Below, piece after piece: positions 62,604 through 64,000 of a stretch of 64,000 bases of DNA. Position 1 is the stretch's first letter; each line of letters opens with the position of its first letter. The translations under genes and the position numbers were made by a program. This DNA comes from Agapetus fuscipes (Eukaryota > Arthropoda > Insecta > Trichoptera > Glossosomatidae): the NCBI GenBank assembly GCA_951799405.1, contig OX637338.1:496001-560000 (forward strand), given 5' to 3'. The notes beneath the pieces are model-generated. The model saw only the letters and a list, made by a program, of their open reading frames with translations. It was not told the origin of the DNA and searched no databases.

Positions 62604-63345
62604 TAAACAAGGAACAATATACATCGTTTGTTTATTTTTCTAAATTTTTCATTAATTTCTTAAGTACATCCACCATATTTTAATTCAATCGTGTAAGTCT
62701 GCTGCACAATCTAAGTACACACTTATCTTGCTAATAGTTAACTTAAGCATGCTAAGCAGATTCTTAAATCTCTGCACCATATGGTGAGCAGCGAGCAGGC
62801 TTAGCAGCCATTCTCGTTTACGATCTAATAACCAAACGTCCCCCCCCCCTCATCCTCCTCTTATCTTCTCCAAGACCACCCACCCCTCCTGACACTCCCT
62901 TATCAGTACTACAAGTATAAAAAAATACACAGACACGCAACCATTGTGTTTCAGGATAAATGCGTTGAAATTAAGACGCTCGCTAGATGCGCGATTTTAG
63001 ATTCAGACAAAGTTTGGTAAACGTGAAGTTGTATACATGAGGAAAAGATAGCATCTCCCTGATATTGAGATCTCATCAGACGTTGTTTTCTTTATCGGCT
63101 CTCAGGGGGAAGCCGTGGAAGACATCAGTCGGATGGATTAAGGACAACATCAACACCTCGTACTGCGTGATATAGGAAACATCTCGGATATATTTTATGG
63201 GCTCTCGTGCGATAAGTGTGTGATGAAATCTTATGTGTGTCAGATAAAAAAAGATTTTAGTTTTTGTTTTAACTGAAACTGTGACACTTTTTCACTGTGG
63301 TATGAATAAATTAAAATTCATCAGCATCATTATTATGACCTCGAC
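62604..63345. other. unassigned stretch
   Basis: A C-run near 62840-62850 and pyrimidine-rich sequence to 62900. No repeat or gene recognised. Confidence 0.4.
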
Positions 63346-63346
63346 A

Positions 63347-63510
63347 GCCCTGGGCTGGAAGTCTCATCCCCACGGTAATTCTTACCTACCGAAAATCGGT
63401 AATATTTGTATGAAGACTAATCAGCTTGGATTGACAGGTCTTCATATATAAATATTACCGATATTCGGTAGGCAAGAATTACCGTGGTGATGAGACTTCC
63501 AGCCCTGGAT
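63347..63510. mobile_element. MITE-4, palindromic
   Basis: CTGGAAGTCTCATCCCCACG and CGTGGTGATGAGACTTCCAG bracket further paired blocks (GGTAATTCTTACCTACCGA with TCGGTAGGCAAGAATTACC; GGTAATATT with AATATTACC; TGAAGAC with GTCTTCA). Arms of about 70 bp and a ~20-nt centre make a near-perfect foldback. Target duplication not determined. Confidence 0.75.
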
Positions 63511-63724
63511 GGGCCTTGGCTGAATCCAGGATTCTTTTCCTCTCTTGCCTGTTCGTTGCTCTCCAGCTACATATCTAGGGCTTAAAAGTAAAAAAATAAT
63601 AAATGATTGTTTCGAAAGATTTTTGTGAAACGCTGTAGATAGCCATTATTAAAAGGTGTTAGGTATTATTTTTTTTTTATAAATCAAAAAATTAAAACAC
63701 ATTTTAGAAAAAAATACATATTAA
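63511..63724. other. short unassigned stretch
   Basis: AT-rich, no recognised content. Confidence 0.35.
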
Positions 63725-63943
63725 ACTTGCATGGGTTTCTCAGATAAATGCACCTTCTCTCGTATTTTCTACGAGAGAAAACACTAAAAAAGCGTGATAA
63801 TCCTGTAGTTTAGAAGATTTTCATGAGTATTTTCTTATAATTAGTTCACTCACTATGAGAAGTTACACCCAATAAAATGTTTTATCTACGATTTCTTAAA
63901 ACAGTGAATCAGCACCTATTCAGTTTAACCTTTAAGGTGGAGA
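63725..63943. mobile_element. MITE-3 copy 3
   Basis: Inverted relative to the other copies: GGGTTTCTCAGATAAATGC and CGTATTTTCTACGAGAGAAA, ending CAGTTTAACCTTTAAGGTGG. One terminus is lost. Confidence 0.6.
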
Positions 63944-64000
63944 TGTGTTTCTGCCTTGGCTGCATCTGCGTTAACACAGTTCATCTATCGTATTTTTTTA

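Noticed and set aside
1..64000. bacterial-type operons, ribosome-binding sites or terminators
   Set aside because: Nothing in the window resembles them; the repeat content is that of an animal nuclear genome.

Overview
The window looks like non-coding DNA from an animal genome, most likely an arthropod and probably an insect. It is AT-rich, has no operons or bacterial-style genes, and is packed with eukaryotic retroelements: CR1/jockey-like LINE fragments, tRNA- and 5S-derived SINEs, Penelope-like fragments and MITEs. The species cannot be named from what is visible. No host protein-coding gene is identified with confidence. One possible terminal exon (55785-56040) and a few GC-rich promoter-like patches are the only host candidates. 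The stretch is probably intergenic or intronic. | Family names used here are local. SINE-A is a ~250 bp repeat starting TTCCTTGACTTATAGGTTGG with a TAGATTA-type tail; about 34 copies or pieces on both strands make it the dominant family. SINE-B is a tRNA-derived SINE with a GCGTT-repeat tail. SINE-C is a tRNA-derived SINE with an ATT-rich tail; two copies carry a 5S rRNA head. SINE-D is a Leu/Ser-tRNA-like SINE, clustered at 16.9-22.5 kb. PLE-1 and PLE-2 are Penelope-like 3' fragments; PLE-1 pieces carry hammerhead-ribozyme-like motifs. LINE-A to LINE-H are non-LTR fragments. MITE-1 to MITE-5, GACAC and hAT-N1 are DNA-element derivatives. | Layout. 2.4-3.5 kb holds three nested elements whose order can be read from an empty site at 7.0 kb. 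3.7-4.2 kb is a 23-bp minisatellite. 9.8-10.3 kb is a LINE-B 3' coding end, followed by a MITE. 16.9-22.5 kb holds the SINE-D cluster and a 1.07 kb hAT-type element with an 8-bp target duplication. 24-28 kb holds several nested SINE/LINE insertions. 37.15-38.16 kb is the best LINE-A pseudogene. 38.4-46.4 kb is a patchwork of PLE-1, SINE-A, SINE-B and SINE-C pieces. 47-51 kb is repeat-poor. 52-57.7 kb holds a second GACAC element, a perfect 92-bp inverted repeat and the second 5S-headed SINE. 58.9-61.9 kb holds the largest open frame: a minus-strand LINE (LINE-C) with a 663-codon endonuclease/reverse-transcriptase frame, one frameshift before its C-terminal domain and a recognisable 3' UTR. A 239-bp tandem duplication sits at its 5' edge. 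| The elements form one ecosystem of autonomous LINE relics and the short elements that probably used their machinery. Two chimeric SINEs (36.8 and 49.7 kb) suggest template switching. The most notable signals are the 5S-tRNA composite SINE with exact boundaries and the series of hammerhead-like motifs in which stem I sequences change together on both sides.
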